NCBI GenBank assembly: GCA_018221165.1
Contig: JAAOYD010000020.1
Coordinates: 1-6,540, forward strand
Direction: 5' to 3'
DNA length: 6,540 bases
From: Candidatus Woesearchaeota archaeon
Lineage (GTDB): Archaea; Nanobdellota; Nanobdellia; Woesearchaeales; UBA525
Shown here piece by piece: positions 6,010-6,540 of the stretch. Under the pieces are notes generated by a model that ran no database searches, was not told the DNA's origin, and saw only the letters and a list, made by a program, of their open reading frames with translations. Both the position numbers and the translations under genes were made by a program. Positions within the stretch are counted from its first letter, which is position 1, and each line of letters opens with the position of its first letter.

Positions 6010-6167
6010 GTTCTTGCCTCTTATGTGGCGGGAAGAAGTCTTCCCTGGCCGACATCATCCCGACAACGCGCCAATCAAAGTTCTGAGGGGCCTTAGGCCA
6101 GCCGCCGTGCGGCTCGGGTCGTGCGTCGTCCAGGACGTGCTTTTATCCTCGAGAATGAGAGTCGCTT
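6010..6167 (-). promoter_or_regulatory. Helicase promoter and inverted-repeat-rich 5' leader
   Basis: The gap between the basic-protein stop codon and the helicase ATG has two candidate TATA elements on the minus strand: TTTAAAA at 6166-6172, overlapping the upstream stop codon, and GATAAAAG at about 6140-6147. They predict a leader of roughly 108-135 bases, long for an archaeal mRNA. Perfect hairpins lie at 6100-6114 (AGCCGC/GCGGCT, 3-base loop), 6089-6099 (GGCC/GGCC, 3-base loop) and 6030-6045 (GGGAAG/CTTCCC, 4-base loop), the last ending about 12 bases before the ribosome binding site. GGCCAG at 6096-6101 can instead pair with CTGGCC at 6045-6050, which excludes or disturbs these local hairpins. 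No known riboswitch or sRNA family is recognised. Confidence 0.45.
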
Positions 6168-6527
6168 TTAAAGTTTCTTCTTCTTAATGTGGAAGAGTCG
6201 ACGATATTCCCGCTCGAATCGCCATTTCTTGAAATGTTCCTTCTTAAGCTTCCACCACAAGGCACAGGCTTTCTTTTTTCCCTCTCGCCAAGCGCGAAAA
6301 CGCTTCACCGGTCGCTGTACGCGTTCGCGGCGCGCAATAGTCTTCTCAGCGATGATGAACTTTTTCTCGTATTCAACGAAGAGTTTCTGATAGTCCTTGT
6401 CAAATTTGGCTCGAACCTTAGCAAAGTCCGCTCCTTTGTCCAACTCAGCCGTCAAGCGGTCACTGAGCCGCTCCTTCTCCATCTGGAACCACTCGTCAAT
6501 ATCGGCGTCATCTATCAAAACAGGCAT
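6168..6527 (-). CDS. Short, highly basic helical protein of unknown function
   Basis: A 119-residue soluble protein, predicted almost wholly helical. Residues 1-30 are acidic (DDADIDEW and following) and the region from about 66 to 119 is strongly basic, ending in KKKKL and including an aromatic patch near 91-102. There is no signal peptide, membrane segment, metal-binding motif or recognisable domain; the single Cys is residue 88. The acidic-to-basic layout and the Lys/Arg-rich end would suit RNA or ribosome binding, but that is inference. The ATG at 6527 is the only good start, yet just 13 bases upstream are visible and no strong ribosome binding site shows there. It lies upstream of the helicase on the same strand with a 158-base gap, so cotranscription is possible. 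That gap also holds TATA-like elements, so it is unproven. Confidence 0.72.
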   Translation of the reverse strand: MPVLIDDADIDEWFQMEKERLSDRLTAELDKGADFAKVRAKFDKDYQKLFVEYEKKFIIAEKTIARRERVQRPVKRFRAWREGKKKACALWWKLKKEHFKKWRFEREYRRLFHIKKKKL

Positions 6528-6540
6528 GGTTGTTCCCGAG

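Noticed and set aside
6049..6065. Two CCGACA direct repeats 11 bases apart as an operator
   Set aside because: Six-base repeats are easily found by chance and lie downstream of both likely transcript starts.
6040..6070. Possible C/D-box guide RNA in the helicase leader (ATGATGT on the minus strand resembles box C)
   Set aside because: No matching box D (CTGA) lies at the right distance and there is no C'/D' pair; one near-match is not enough.
6010..6120. H/ACA-type RNA in the helicase leader (hairpin followed by ACA near 6024)
   Set aside because: Only a short closing helix can be drawn, and no kink-turn or pseudouridylation pocket can be identified by eye.

Overview
This window is archaeal DNA. 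The evidence is an intron in the anticodon loop of tRNA-Leu, archaeal-style TATA boxes (TTTATAAA, TTTAAAA) about 25-30 bases before inferred transcript starts, GGTG-type ribosome binding sites, T-tract terminators, and tRNA genes with no encoded CCA. Many small Cys-rich or charged proteins of unknown function and a large secreted protein beside housekeeping genes would fit an uncultured lineage, possibly DPANN-like, but the sequence alone does not fix the lineage.

Layout from left to right. Bases 1-1358 (minus) hold the 5' part of a large secreted, probably glycosylated surface protein that runs off the left edge. Bases 1429-3525 (minus) encode a complete methionyl-tRNA synthetase with a fused C-terminal tRNA-binding domain. 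Bases 3598-3984 (minus) encode a 128-residue protein with two zinc ribbons. From about 4050 to 4708 the plus strand carries tRNA-Thr(GGT), a 105-residue coiled-coil/four-Cys protein, and an intron-containing tRNA-Leu(TAA), each with its own TATA-like element. Bases 4774-6009 (minus) encode a DEAD-box RNA helicase with an RGG/Pro-rich tail, preceded by a 158-base gap rich in inverted repeats. Bases 6168-6527 (minus) encode a short, very basic helical protein of unknown function.

The common theme is translation and RNA handling: an aminoacyl-tRNA synthetase, two tRNAs, an RNA helicase, and two small Cys-rich proteins that could bind nucleic acid. Almost every gene seems to have its own promoter, so this is a group of short transcription units, not one operon. 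No mobile element, CRISPR array, toxin-antitoxin pair or defence cassette is visible, and I see no clear new multi-gene system. The points most worth following up are the potentially switchable helicase leader, the two small Cys-rich proteins, and the truncated surface protein.
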